Source: Paludibacter jiangxiensis (GTDB taxonomy: Bacteria; Bacteroidota; Bacteroidia; Bacteroidales; Paludibacteraceae). Taken from it: a stretch of 52,311 bases of DNA. Both the position numbers and the translations under genes were made by a program. Below, piece by piece: positions 9,987 to 19,200 of this stretch. The notes beneath the pieces are model-generated. The model did no database searches, had not been told where the DNA came from, and saw only the letters and a program-made list of their open reading frames with translations. The stretch spans positions 1-52,311 of the forward strand of contig CAMBSB010000019.1 in assembly GCA_945870155.1 (NCBI GenBank), written 5' to 3'. The first letter of the stretch is position 1; every line of letters starts with the position of its first letter.

Positions 9987-10061
9987 TCGGGGTAGCGGGA
10001 TTCGAACCCACGACCCCCTGCTCCCAAAGCAGGTGCGCTAACCGGACTGCGCTACACCCCG
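9987..10061 (-). tRNA. tRNA-Pro (anticodon TGG)
   Basis: Canonical cloverleaf on the minus strand. The acceptor stem is CGGGGTG/TACCCCG (terminal G-U), the D arm starts TAGCGCAG, the anticodon stem is CCTGC/GCAGG around TTTGGGA with anticodon TGG at 10024-10026, the T arm is GTGGG-TTCGAAT-CCCGC, and the discriminator is A. CCA is not encoded. Confidence 0.97.
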
Positions 10062-10089
10062 TTGCTATTGTATTTCTCAAAAGCGAGTG

Positions 10090-10119
10090 CAAAGATACTG
10101 CTTTTTTTCAATTATACAA
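10090..10119 (-). promoter_or_regulatory. Promoter of tRNA-Pro
   Basis: On the minus strand: TTG, exactly 19 bases, TATCTTTG, an ideal Bacteroidota -33/-7 promoter, ending 28 bases before the tRNA. Confidence 0.8.
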
Positions 10120-10431
10120 ATATAAAATCGTTTTTTGATTATCTTTTTTGATTATATATTTATTATGAAAATTTTTATTTGTTATTAATCTTCTTAGTTA
10201 ATTATAAATCAGTATGATGTACTTTTATCCATATCAAATAAATTTTTTGTTATTGTGATTTTAAAATATTGAAATTGTTCAGTTATTATAACTAAATCGA
10301 TTATAATATTTAAAATATTGATATTTTGATAATTGAAAGAATTAAATCTTGCTGATTTATAATAAGAATGAAAATAAAATATTATCTTTGAACCTAAATT
10401 ATTAATCCAAAACAATTAAAAAACACAGTTT
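10120..10431. other. AT-rich gap before the acidic protein gene
   Basis: A 312-base, extremely AT-rich spacer. I see no gene, RNA or strong hairpin; it must carry the promoter of the acidic protein gene. Confidence 0.5.
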
Positions 10432-10767
10432 ATGAAAAACCAAGAAGACGACATGTTAGTTTATGATGAAGATGACGCAGTCAAATTTATTCTCGATTTT
10501 TTACCTGCCGAATTTAAAGAAAAAATTGACGATTCAAAAATTGAATATGTTTTAGATGTAGTTTATGAATATTACGAAGAAAATGGCCTGATAGAAGAAG
10601 ATTCGACCGAAGAAGCCAGTATTGATGAAGAAGAAATGTTTAATTACATTCTTAAATGTTCAAAAAAGGACAAAATGAAATTAGATGAAGAAGAAATTCA
10701 ACTCATTTTGGATGCCGAATATGAATATGGCAAATCTATAGGCATTTACAAGGAAGAAGAGGAATAA
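10432..10767 (+). CDS. Small acidic protein with an internal duplication
   Basis: A 111-residue, strongly acidic protein that I recognise only as a type of conserved Bacteroidota hypothetical. Two halves look homologous: residues about 12-60 (AVKFILDFLP...IEYVLDVVYEYYEENGL) and 68-106 (MFNYILKCSK...IQLILDAEYEYGKSIGI). Each half is a helix, a charged linker, then an Asp-x-x-x-Tyr-Glu-Tyr helix. There is no signal peptide or membrane segment, so it is cytosolic. A strong terminator follows, so it is probably transcribed alone. Function unknown; the charge could suggest a protein-binding or nucleic-acid-mimic role, but nothing shows it directly. Confidence 0.75.
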   Translation: MKNQEDDMLVYDEDDAVKFILDFLPAEFKEKIDDSKIEYVLDVVYEYYEENGLIEEDSTEEASIDEEEMFNYILKCSKKDKMKLDEEEIQLILDAEYEYGKSIGIYKEEEE

Positions 10768-10790
10768 ATTTCATTATTGTAATTATCTGA

Positions 10791-10828
10791 CAATCAATAA
10801 ACATTTATGTTTGTTGATTGTTTTTTTG
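10791..10828 (+). terminator. Terminator after the acidic protein gene
   Basis: Stem CAATCAATAAACAT / ATGTTTGTTGATTG, then seven T residues. Confidence 0.88.
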
Positions 10829-10887
10829 CTTTTTATATATTGATGTTTTGAAAATAACTTTAATGATTTCCCAATTTTTTTTATAAA

Positions 10888-11913
10888 ATGAAAGTTGCAA
10901 TAGTAATATTAAATTGGAACGGTGAAAAATTCCTGGAACAATTTCTGCCTATTTTAATAAATAAAACTCAAATACCTGATGTTGAAATAATTGTTGCCGA
11001 CAATGCCTCAACAGATGGTTCAATGAAATTGCTTACAGAAAGTTTTAAAACGATTAAAACCATTTTATTTGATAAAAACTATGGATTTGCTGAAGGATAC
11101 AATAGAGCTTTGGCTCAAATTGATTCAGAATATTATCTATTATTAAATTCGGACATTGAGGTAGGTGATAATTGGCTACAACCAATGCTTAAATTTATGG
11201 AGGAGCATAAAGAAATTTCAGCTTGTCAACCCAAAATTAAATCATTTGCCAATCGGCAAATGTTTGAACATGCAGGTGCTGCAGGTGGCTTTATCGATTA
11301 TTTAGGTTTTCCTTTTTGTCGTGGAAGGGTATTTAATAAGGTAGAAGTCGACAATGGTCAGTATGATTCAATAGTTGATGTTTTTTGGGCTACAGGTGCT
11401 TGTTTAATGATTAGATCGGAGATATTTAATAAGGTAGGTGGACTGGATAATGCATTTTTTGCTCACATGGAAGAAATTGACTTGTGTTGGCGACTAAATA
11501 GCAGAGGATACAGATTAGTTTGCATTCCCGAGAGTGTTGTTTATCATGTAGGAGGTGGTACTTTAAATGCCGAAAGTCCATATAAAACCTATCTGAATTT
11601 CAGAAATAATCTTTTATTGCTTTATAAAAACTTACCTCAAAAATCATTGGATAAAACCCTTAAAAAAAGAAGATATTTTGACTATCTGGCTGCATTTCAA
11701 TTTTTCATATCCGGAAAAACTGAAAATGCAAAAAGTGTACTCAAAGCACGTACTGATTTTAATAAAATGTTACCTGATTTTGAAGAAAAACGCAAAGAAA
11801 ATATTCTTTACGCCACTAAAATGGATTGCAATGAAATGCTAAAGAAAAGTGTAGTTGTAGATTTTTTTTTAAAACGGAAACATACTTATAATCAATTGAT
11901 TAATAATAATTGA
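10888..11913 (+). CDS. Family 2 glycosyltransferase (rhamnosyltransferase-like)
   Basis: A 341-residue GT-A enzyme. The N-terminus VAIVILNWNGEKFLEQFLP gives the nucleotide-binding start; DNASTDGS lies near 36-43; LLNSDIEV near 88-95 takes the place of the DxD metal/nucleotide motif; the acceptor region FWATGACLMIRSEIFNKVGGLDNAFFAHMEEIDLCWR lies near 169-206 with the likely catalytic ED. No membrane helix is clear, so it is a peripheral cytosolic enzyme. It resembles WbbL-like transferases of cell-surface polysaccharide assembly. No other polysaccharide genes adjoin it, so the acceptor is unknown. The gene converges on the pseudouridine synthase gene. Confidence 0.88.
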   Translation: MKVAIVILNWNGEKFLEQFLPILINKTQIPDVEIIVADNASTDGSMKLLTESFKTIKTILFDKNYGFAEGYNRALAQIDSEYYLLLNSDIEVGDNWLQPMLKFMEEHKEISACQPKIKSFANRQMFEHAGAAGGFIDYLGFPFCRGRVFNKVEVDNGQYDSIVDVFWATGACLMIRSEIFNKVGGLDNAFFAHMEEIDLCWRLNSRGYRLVCIPESVVYHVGGGTLNAESPYKTYLNFRNNLLLLYKNLPQKSLDKTLKKRRYFDYLAAFQFFISGKTENAKSVLKARTDFNKMLPDFEEKRKENILYATKMDCNEMLKKSVVVDFFLKRKHTYNQLINNN

Positions 11914-12001
11914 TTAACCCAAATAATTGTGAAAGAGTATATTGCAATGGCTTAAATCATGTTTTTCATAATAAACCGAAAAGCGATTTGCATTTACTTT
12001 G

Positions 12002-12913
12002 TCAATGAAAAATGCTTAAAAAATTTCGTGGAACCGGTGTCTCAAATTTTACTTCGTCCAAAGACATGGGATGAATAAAAGCTAAGATGCGAGCATGTAA
12101 TCCTAGACGCCCAATAGGTGAATTTTCAGATCCATATTTTTTGTCACCCACAATCGGGTGTCCAATATCTTGCATGTGTACACGAATTTGGTTTTTTCTG
12201 CCGGTTTCTAATTCTACTTCCAATAAAGAGAAATTATCGTTGGATTTTACGCGTTTATAATGTGTAATGGCTTGCTGTCCACCGTTATCGGTTGAACTTG
12301 AATGAATTTTAAGTGATTTCTCGTTCTCTAATAACCACGAAATGATAGTATCTTCTTCCTTTTCTACTTTACCTTCGACCAACGCAACATAAACACGCCG
12401 TGTTATTACTCTATGCCAGTTTTCTTGTAAAGCTAACTGAATTTCACGTGTTTTTGCAAACATAATTATACCTGAAGTTTCACGGTCGAGTCTGTGAACC
12501 ACGTAAATACGGTTTTGGGGTGAGCTCTTTTTTACGTGAAATTTTAAAATTGAAAATGCAGTTGTTTCATCTGAATTACCGGTACTTACAGTGAGAAGTC
12601 CTTCTTTTTTCTCTACAACAATCAAATATTGATCTTCGTAAATAATCTTTAATTTGGGATGATTTAGTTCACTATTTCCACGTGAACTGCTTATTGAAAC
12701 CAAATCATTAGGTTCTAAGGCTAAATTAAATTGCGTAGTAATTTTATTATTCACCATCACTTGGCGGTGCGATAATAATGATTTTATCGAATTTCTACTC
12801 ATTCCTCCCATCTTACTTAAAAGAAATTGCATTAATTCTGTATTTTCGATCACTTTAAATCTTGTTTCTTTCGGTGCAGAAGAAATGGGTGCGGTATTTG
12901 TTTTTTTTCTCAT
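12002..12913 (-). CDS. RluA-family 23S rRNA/tRNA pseudouridine synthase
   Basis: A 303-residue protein with an N-terminal S4 RNA-binding domain (about 20-80, TELMQFLLSKMGGMSRNSIK...VMVNNKITTQ) and a C-terminal RluA catalytic domain. The motif HRLDRETSG near 140-148 holds the catalytic Asp (about 143); GRKNQIRVHMQDIGHPIVGD near 238-257 is the conserved RluC/D segment. It isomerises uridine to pseudouridine in structured RNA; the exact site (as for RluC, RluD or others) cannot be assigned. The N-terminus is basic (MRKKTNTAP). The gene is convergent with the glycosyltransferase gene, leaving 88 bases between, where no clear terminator is visible. Confidence 0.9.
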   Translation of the reverse strand: MRKKTNTAPISSAPKETRFKVIENTELMQFLLSKMGGMSRNSIKSLLSHRQVMVNNKITTQFNLALEPNDLVSISSSRGNSELNHPKLKIIYEDQYLIVVEKKEGLLTVSTGNSDETTAFSILKFHVKKSSPQNRIYVVHRLDRETSGIIMFAKTREIQLALQENWHRVITRRVYVALVEGKVEKEEDTIISWLLENEKSLKIHSSSTDNGGQQAITHYKRVKSNDNFSLLEVELETGRKNQIRVHMQDIGHPIVGDKKYGSENSPIGRLGLHARILAFIHPMSLDEVKFETPVPRNFLSIFH

Positions 12914-13055
12914 TTTAATTTTAAAATTTAAAGCAATTAGTTGGTGTTTTTGAAATAAAATATCTTAATACGATAGTTTTCAATTATTAAATGGGTAAAT
13001 TTTGATATTTTCCATATGATTTATCGGAAAAATACTTGTCAATTATTTTATATAA

Positions 13056-14624
13056 TTAATTACCATTTAAGTATTTACCAACATACAAAGCCGCATTTTC
13101 TCCATCTATAGCCGATGAAGTTATACCTCCAGAATAGCCTGAACCTTCGCCAGCTGGAAAGAGTCCTTCAATTTCGGGATGTTGTCCACTTTCGGGATTT
13201 CGAGGTACACGAACGGCTGAAGATGAACGTGTTTCAACACCTACAACAACAGCATCGTTAGTTAAATAACCATGCATTTTATTATCAAATTTTTTAAATC
13301 CTTCTCTTAATCGGGTCGAAATAAAGTCGGGTAACCAAAAATGCAATGGCGAAGATATTAAACCGGGTAAATAGGAACAATTGGGTAAATCTGCTGATAA
13401 TCTTCCTTTTACAAAATCAACTAGTCTTTGAGCAGGAGCCGTTTGTCCAAGTCCGCCATTATTTTTATAGGCTAGATTTTCAATATATTGCTGAAATTTA
13501 AGTCCGGCAAGCGTTCCAAATTCTTTGAATTCTTCAGGAATATCTTCAGGTTGAATTTCCACCACTATTCCAGAATTGGCGAAAGGAGAATTTCTACGGG
13601 ATGCCGACATTCCGTTGACAACAATTTCTTCTTTACCTGTTCCTGCGGGAACTATTCTTCCACCAGGACACATACAAAAAGAATAAACTCCTCTTCCATC
13701 AACCTGCTCAACTAAATTATAGCTTGCCGCAGGCAGAAATTCGTCACGTTCCTTGCAGTGATATTGTATACTATCTATCAATGATTGAGGATGTTCAACC
13801 CTCACACCCATGGCAAAGCCTTTTGGCTCAAGTTGAATATGTTGATTGTGAAGTAATTCATATATGTCGTGGGCAGAATGTCCGGTTGCCAAAATCAATG
13901 CTTTTGCATTAAAAATACTTCCATCTTCAGTTTTGCAACCTATAATCTGGTTGTTTTCTATCAATAATTCTGTAAGTTTTTGATCAAAATGTATTTCACC
14001 GCCAAATTCTGTAATTGTTTTACTTATATTTTCAACTACAGTAGGTAATTTATCCGAACCAATGTGTGGATGAGCTTCGTAAAGTATATCTTCGGCAGCA
14101 CCGTGAAAATGAAAAATTTCGAAAATTCTTTGTGCATTTCCCTTCTTTTTTGAGCGGGTGTATAGTTTTCCATCCGAAAAAGTACCTGCACCACCTTCAC
14201 CAAAACAGTAATTCGACTCCGGGTTAATCCCTTTTTTTAAATTGAGTTGAGCAATATCCGATTTTCTGTTCTGTGCATTTTTACCTCTTTCCAGAATTAT
14301 AGGTTTCAAACCTTGTTCAATTAATTTTAATGCTGCAAACAAACCTGCCGGACCTGCACCAATTACCAAAACAGCTTGTTTGTCATTAACTGATTGATAA
14401 TTAAACTCAATTACATTTCCTTTTGGAGGAATCTCATCAACATAAACATCAACAGAAATATTAATTTTAGGTTGCAATGCACGAGCATCAATTGATTTTT
14501 TTAATGTACGCAAAAGTGTTATCTGTTCTGTGTTAACATTTAATTTTGCTGCAACTTCTTTTAAAAGCAGATTTTCTTTCTCGGCTTGCTCAGGAGTAAG
14601 TATAAGTTGTAATTGAGTATGCAT
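13056..14624 (-). CDS. FAD-dependent dehydrogenase (COG2509-type)
   Basis: A 522-residue oxidoreductase. After an N-terminal domain of about 80 residues comes the Rossmann FAD motif VLVIGAGPAGLFAALKLIEQG (near 85-105) ending in the ribose-binding Glu of ILERG. CFGEGGAGTFSDGKLYTRSKKKG near 139-161 and the C-terminal FPAGEGSGYSGGITSSAIDGE near 489-509 are typical of uncharacterised FAD dehydrogenases (COG2509) of Bacteroidota. I chose ATG 14624 because an upstream in-frame ATG at 14648 lies within a -7-type box (TATCTTTG, minus strand 14653-14646). No signal peptide; cytosolic. The substrate is unknown. Confidence 0.85.
   Translation of the reverse strand: MHTQLQLILTPEQAEKENLLLKEVAAKLNVNTEQITLLRTLKKSIDARALQPKINISVDVYVDEIPPKGNVIEFNYQSVNDKQAVLVIGAGPAGLFAALKLIEQGLKPIILERGKNAQNRKSDIAQLNLKKGINPESNYCFGEGGAGTFSDGKLYTRSKKKGNAQRIFEIFHFHGAAEDILYEAHPHIGSDKLPTVVENISKTITEFGGEIHFDQKLTELLIENNQIIGCKTEDGSIFNAKALILATGHSAHDIYELLHNQHIQLEPKGFAMGVRVEHPQSLIDSIQYHCKERDEFLPAASYNLVEQVDGRGVYSFCMCPGGRIVPAGTGKEEIVVNGMSASRRNSPFANSGIVVEIQPEDIPEEFKEFGTLAGLKFQQYIENLAYKNNGGLGQTAPAQRLVDFVKGRLSADLPNCSYLPGLISSPLHFWLPDFISTRLREGFKKFDNKMHGYLTNDAVVVGVETRSSSAVRVPRNPESGQHPEIEGLFPAGEGSGYSGGITSSAIDGENAALYVGKYLNGN
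13723..13736. repeat. 14-base palindromic motif, copy 2
   Basis: Identical to the 14-mer CTTGCCGCAGGCAG at 9554-9567; here it is read in frame as LPAAS of the FAD dehydrogenase. Confidence 0.55.
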
Positions 14625-14645
14625 ATTCAGTTTGTAATTTATTTG

Positions 14646-14653
14646 CAAAGATA
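14646..14653 (-). promoter_or_regulatory. -7 box of the FAD dehydrogenase gene
   Basis: TATCTTTG on the minus strand, 21 bases before the ATG at 14624. No TTG at the usual upstream spacing. It decides against the longer start. Confidence 0.55.
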
Positions 14654-14753
14654 CATAATAAAGGCATGATATTTAGTTGAAATTAATACTTATATCCATA
14701 AATTGAAGTTTTTATGATTTAATATACATTTTATTTACATTAAATTGAACAAA

Positions 14754-14785
14754 AAAGCCGAACAAAAATAAATTTTATTCGGCTT
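14754..14785 (-). terminator. Terminator after sodB
   Basis: Stem AAAGCCGAA / TTCGGCTTT, followed on the minus strand by T residues, 21 bases after the stop. Confidence 0.85.
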
Positions 14786-14805
14786 TAATTCATTTTATAA
14801 TATGT

Positions 14806-15381
14806 TTAGTATCTTGCAGATACCACATCCCAATCAACTAAATCCCAAAGTGCAGCTACATAATCGGCACGACGGTTTTGATAATCGATATAATAAGCAT
14901 GTTCCCAAACATCAAAAGTAAGTAGAGGCACAAGACCACGAGTTACAGGGTTTCCTGCATTACTTTCTTTAGCAATTGAAAGTTTTCCTTCAGCATCTTT
15001 TACTAACCAAGCCCATCCTGCACCAAAAACTGTAATGGCCGATTTTCCAAATTCAGCTTTAAATTCATCGAACGAACCAAAAGCAGCATCAATAGCTTTT
15101 GCTAATTTTTCACTTGGTTGGCTCCCTTTTTTAGGGGTAAGAGAAAGAAAATAGAAATTGTGATTCCAAATTTGAGCTGCATTATTGAAAATTGGTCCAT
15201 CAGACTTCTTTACAATTGTATCTAAATCGGCATCTTCAAATTCAGTACCAACAACTAGGCCGTTCAAGTTATTTACATAAGTTAAATGGTGCTTTCCGTA
15301 ATGAAAACTAATAGTTTCAGCACTAATAACGGGTTCTAATGCATTTTGAGCATAAGGTAATTCTGGCAATGAGAATTTCAT
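14806..15381 (-). CDS. sodB: Superoxide dismutase, Fe-type
   Basis: A 191-residue Fe/Mn-family superoxide dismutase, full length for the family. All four metal ligands are present: His27, His74, Asp157 and His161 (DVWEH). Gln70 in AAQIWNH and the SNAGNPV segment near 140-146 are the pattern of Fe-type enzymes rather than Mn-type, where the second-shell Gln comes from the later site. In Bacteroides relatives the enzyme can be cambialistic, so Mn use is not excluded. It has no signal peptide, so it removes cytosolic superoxide. Single gene with its own terminator. It fits an anaerobe with transient oxygen exposure. Confidence 0.95.
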   Translation of the reverse strand: MKFSLPELPYAQNALEPVISAETISFHYGKHHLTYVNNLNGLVVGTEFEDADLDTIVKKSDGPIFNNAAQIWNHNFYFLSLTPKKGSQPSEKLAKAIDAAFGSFDEFKAEFGKSAITVFGAGWAWLVKDAEGKLSIAKESNAGNPVTRGLVPLLTFDVWEHAYYIDYQNRRADYVAALWDLVDWDVVSARY

Positions 15382-15498
15382 AATGATATTTTTTAAATTG
15401 TGTTATATAATATATTTTGTAGTTTCTTTATCATTTAACGCATAATGGTCATATTTTGTTTAGTCAATATCTTGTTTTTTATTAAAAAATTGCTCATT

Positions 15499-15531
15499 TT
15501 TTGTTTTACATGATTATTATTTTCATCTTTG
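15499..15531 (+). promoter_or_regulatory. Promoter-like element of the SPOR lipoprotein gene
   Basis: TTG followed by 20 bases and CATCTTTG, one mismatch to the TAnnTTTG -7 box, about 30 bases before the start codon. Confidence 0.45.
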
Positions 15532-15560
15532 CATTATAAAATTCAACAATTATAAACTTT

Positions 15561-16022
15561 ATGAACAAAACAATTCAATTCATTCTAATCTTGGCAATAG
15601 TAGTTTTGACAGGAACTGCTTGTAAATCGAAACAAAAAGTAGCAAAAATAACCGGAGCTAATATTCCGGCTGCATCTACAACTACAGCAACTTCAACTAA
15701 CCCAACAGTTAGCACACCGGATTTAAACAATCAAAATGAAGTTACCCGAAACGAAAAATTTATTTTAGCAGATGGAGAAACTAATGCAGATGCTTTAAAA
15801 TTCAAATATCATGTTGTGGTTGGTAGTTTTAAAAGTCAAACTAACGCTAAAGGCTTGCAAACTACCTTGAAAAGTGAAGGAAATAAATCTATTGTAGTTG
15901 TAAACGAACAAGGTATGTTTCGTGTTTTAATCGCTTCTTTCAATGAGTATTCTGAGGCACGAGCCAGAATTAATCAAATAAAAGATCGTTTTGCCGATTC
16001 ATGGGTTTTAGTGCAGAAATAA
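15561..16022 (+). CDS. SPOR-domain lipoprotein
   Basis: A 153-residue precursor. The N-terminus has a hydrophobic signal of about 20 residues ending in the lipobox TGTAC, with the lipidated Cys at 21. A Thr/Ser/Ala-rich linker (about 30-60) follows. The C-terminal SPOR domain (about 77-153) begins KYHVVVGSFKSQTNAKGLQ and ends VLVQK. SPOR domains bind denuded septal peptidoglycan glycan strands, so a periplasm-facing role at the division site or cell wall is expected for the family. The gene stands alone with a strong terminator. Not tied to a specific division protein by context. Confidence 0.88.
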   Translation: MNKTIQFILILAIVVLTGTACKSKQKVAKITGANIPAASTTTATSTNPTVSTPDLNNQNEVTRNEKFILADGETNADALKFKYHVVVGSFKSQTNAKGLQTTLKSEGNKSIVVVNEQGMFRVLIASFNEYSEARARINQIKDRFADSWVLVQK

Positions 16023-16084
16023 AAAATGCATTTTAGAAATAATAAAATAATTTTAAATTGATTTTTTTGGACAGATATCAATCA

Positions 16085-16119
16085 AGCCAAATCGTAATTA
16101 TAAACGATTTGGCTTTTTA
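16085..16119 (+). terminator. Terminator after the SPOR lipoprotein gene
   Basis: Stem AAGCCAAATCGT / ACGATTTGGCTT, then T residues. Confidence 0.88.
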
Positions 16120-16153
16120 AAATAGCTTAAATATTTTAGACTATTCAAAAAAT

Positions 16154-16187
16154 AACAGCCGATTGCAAATACATGCAATCGGCTGTT
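16154..16187 (-). terminator. Terminator after carAB
   Basis: Perfect 14-base stem AACAGCCGATTGCA / TGCAATCGGCTGTT; on the minus strand it is followed by ATTTTTTG. Confidence 0.85.
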
Positions 16188-16188
16188 C

Positions 16189-16229
16189 TGGTCTTTATTC
16201 TTTGGTCTTTATTCTTTGTTCTTTGTTCT
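16189..16229. repeat. Short direct-repeat tract (TTTATTCTTTG units)
   Basis: Tandem variants of GTCTTTATTCTTTG and TTCTTTG between the carAB stop and its terminator; simple-sequence tract of unknown role. Confidence 0.5.
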
Positions 16230-16231
16230 AA

Positions 16232-19200
16232 TTAATATTCATCCCAACTCTTAATCTTAATATCTTCCAAGCTTTTAGTACAGAATGCAGTGATAAAAGC
16301 AGATGCTAATCGTGCATTGGTAAGCAATGGGATATTGAAATCGATAGCACCACGACGAATTATATAGTCATTTTTCAACTCACGCTCTGTGGTGTTTTTT
16401 GGGATATTAATCACGAGGTCGAATTGTTTGTTCGAAAGCATGGTTTTTACATTCAAATCGCCTTCTTCATCGGGCCAGCTTACAGCTGTGGCATTCACCC
16501 CATTTTCTTTCAAAAAACGTTGAGTGCCGCGTGTAGCAAAAAGCTCGTAGCCTTTTTTCTGCAACAATGCACATGCGTCCGACAATTCTACTTTCGATTT
16601 TGGTTCCCCCGACGATATAAGAATGCGTTTTTTGGGAATGCGGAATCCTACTGAAAGTAACGATTTCAGAATTGCTTCTGAGAAATCGTCGCCTATGCAA
16701 CCCACTTCACCGGTTGACGCCATATCCACACCCAAAACAGGGTCGGCAAGCTGCAAGCGGTGGAACGAGAACTGCGAAGCTTTGATACCAACATAATCGA
16801 GGTCAAAAGCTGATTTTTCAGGTTTCTCAACCGGTATGCCCAACATTACTTTTGTTGCCAATTCGATAAAGTTCAGTTTCAGTACTTTTGATACAAATGG
16901 GAACGAGCGCGACGAACGCAAGTTACATTCAATTACTTTGATATAATTATCCTTAGCGAGGAACTGAATGTTGAATGGTCCGGAGATATTCAACGATTTT
17001 GCAATTTCGCTGGCAATTTTCTTGATTCGGCGAATGGTTTCCACATAAATTTTTTGTGGAGGAAATTGCGTTGTAGCATCACCTGAGTGAACTCCGGCAA
17101 ATTCAACGTGCTCAGAAATAGCATAAACCAACACTTCACCATCTTTGGCAACAGCATCAATTTCAATTTCTTTGCAACGCTCCAAAAATTCTGAAATAAC
17201 CACCGGATGTTTTTTAGAAACTTCAGTAGCTAATTTCAAGAAGTTTTCCAATTGTGTCGCATCGTGACACACATTCATAGCAGCGCCCGAAAGCACATAC
17301 GATGGACGAACCAACACAGGGAATCCAACTTCTTTAACAAATTCATGAACATCATCGAATGTAGTTAATTCCTTCCAACGAGGCTGATCAATTTTTAATG
17401 CGTCGAGCATGGAAGAGAACTTGTGACGATCTTCTGCACGGTCGATATCTACAGCTTGCGTTCCCAATATAGTTACATTTTCGGCAGCAAGTTTCAAGGC
17501 TAAGTTATTTGGAATTTGACCTCCGGTTGAAACAATTGTTCCCATTGGATTTTCCATTTCCATAATATCCATTACACGCTCAAAACTCAACTCGTCGAAA
17601 TACAGTCGGTCGCACATATCGTAATCGGTCGAAACTGTTTCCGGGTTGTAGTTTATCATTACCGAACGTAAGCCTTCTTTACGAATGGTCATCAGCGCAT
17701 TTACACCACACCAGTCGAACTCAACCGAAGAACCGATACGGTAAGCACCTGAGCCAAGAACCACAACAGAGCGATGGTCGCCCGTATATTTTACATCACT
17801 CGCTGTACCGCCATAAGTCAGGTACAAATAATTCGTTTGTGCCGGATATTCAGCAGCCAGTGTGTCAATTTGTTTTACAACGGGTTTAATGCCAAGACTC
17901 TTACGATAATTTCGTGTTAGTTTAATTTTTGCGTCAATTTCGTCGTTACTACATTTGGTTACCAAACGTGTAATCTGAAAATCGGAAAAACCTGTTAGCT
18001 TTGCTTCGAAAAGCAATTCGGTTGGCAATGTTTCCAACGAATTGAATTCTTCGAGTTTGTGTTCGAGCGTTACAATGCGTTGCAATTTATGCAGGAACCA
18101 ACGATCAATTTTTGTTAAATCGTGAATTTTATCCACCGAATAACCACTGTGAAGCGCCTGTGCTACATAGAAAACACGTTTATCGGTTGGTTTCGAAAGG
18201 GCAGTATCTAAATCATCAGCATACATGGCTTTGTTAGCCACAAATCCGTGCATTCCCAAACCAATCATACGCAAACCTTTCTGGAAAGCTTCTTCAAAAT
18301 TTCGTCCTATTGACATGATTTCGCCTACCGACTTCATACTTGAACCCAACTGACGACTTACGCCCTGGAATTTACCCAAATCCCAGCGTGGAATTTTACA
18401 TACAATATAGTCGAGTGCGGGTTCGAAGAAAGCTGAAGTGTCTTTTGTTACCGAGTTTTTCAATTCTGGTAAACCATAGCCCAAACCAAGTTTTGCAGCC
18501 ACAAAAGCCAATGGATAACCGGTTGCTTTGGAAGCTAAGGCCGAAGAGCGACTCAAACGAGCGTTCACTTCGATAACACGGTAATCTTCCGATTCAGTAT
18601 CGAAAGCATATTGCACATTACATTCGCCTACAATACCAATGTGACGGATAATGCGGATTGCCAGCTCACGAAGTTTGTGATATTCAGTGTTGGTCAATGT
18701 CTGCGAAGGAGCAACTACAATACTTTCGCCGGTGTGAATGCCGAGTGGGTCGAAGTTTTCCATATTACAAACTGTTATACAGTTATCGTAACGGTCGCGA
18801 ACTACTTCATATTCAATCTCTTTCCATCCTTTGAGCGATTTTTCAACCAACACCTGATTTGAATAAGCAAAAGCTCTGTCGACCAACGTTTTCAATTCTT
18901 CGTCGTTGTCGCAGAAGCCTGAACCCAATCCACCCAAGGCATAAGCAGCGCGAACAATAACCGGATAACCCAGCTCGTTGGCAGCGCGAATGGCGTTTTC
19001 AAGGTCATTTACCGCTTCACTTTTGATGTATTTTACATCAATTTCCGCTAATTTGCTATTGAAAATTTCGCGGTCTTCAGTATCAATAATCGATTGCACA
19101 GGCGTACCTAGTACACGTACATTGTATTTTTCAAAAATTTTATCTCTATAAAGAGCCACACCACAGTTCAGAGCAGTTTGTCCACCAAACGAAAGGAAGA

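Noticed and set aside
10209-10415. A 68-codon minus-strand frame in the AT-rich gap before the acidic protein gene
   Set aside because: Composition is that of random AT-rich DNA (Ile/Asn/Tyr/Phe), with no ribosome binding site or known family.
13488-13912. Plus-strand frames inside the FAD dehydrogenase gene
   Set aside because: They lie opposite a well-supported gene and have no recognisable protein features.
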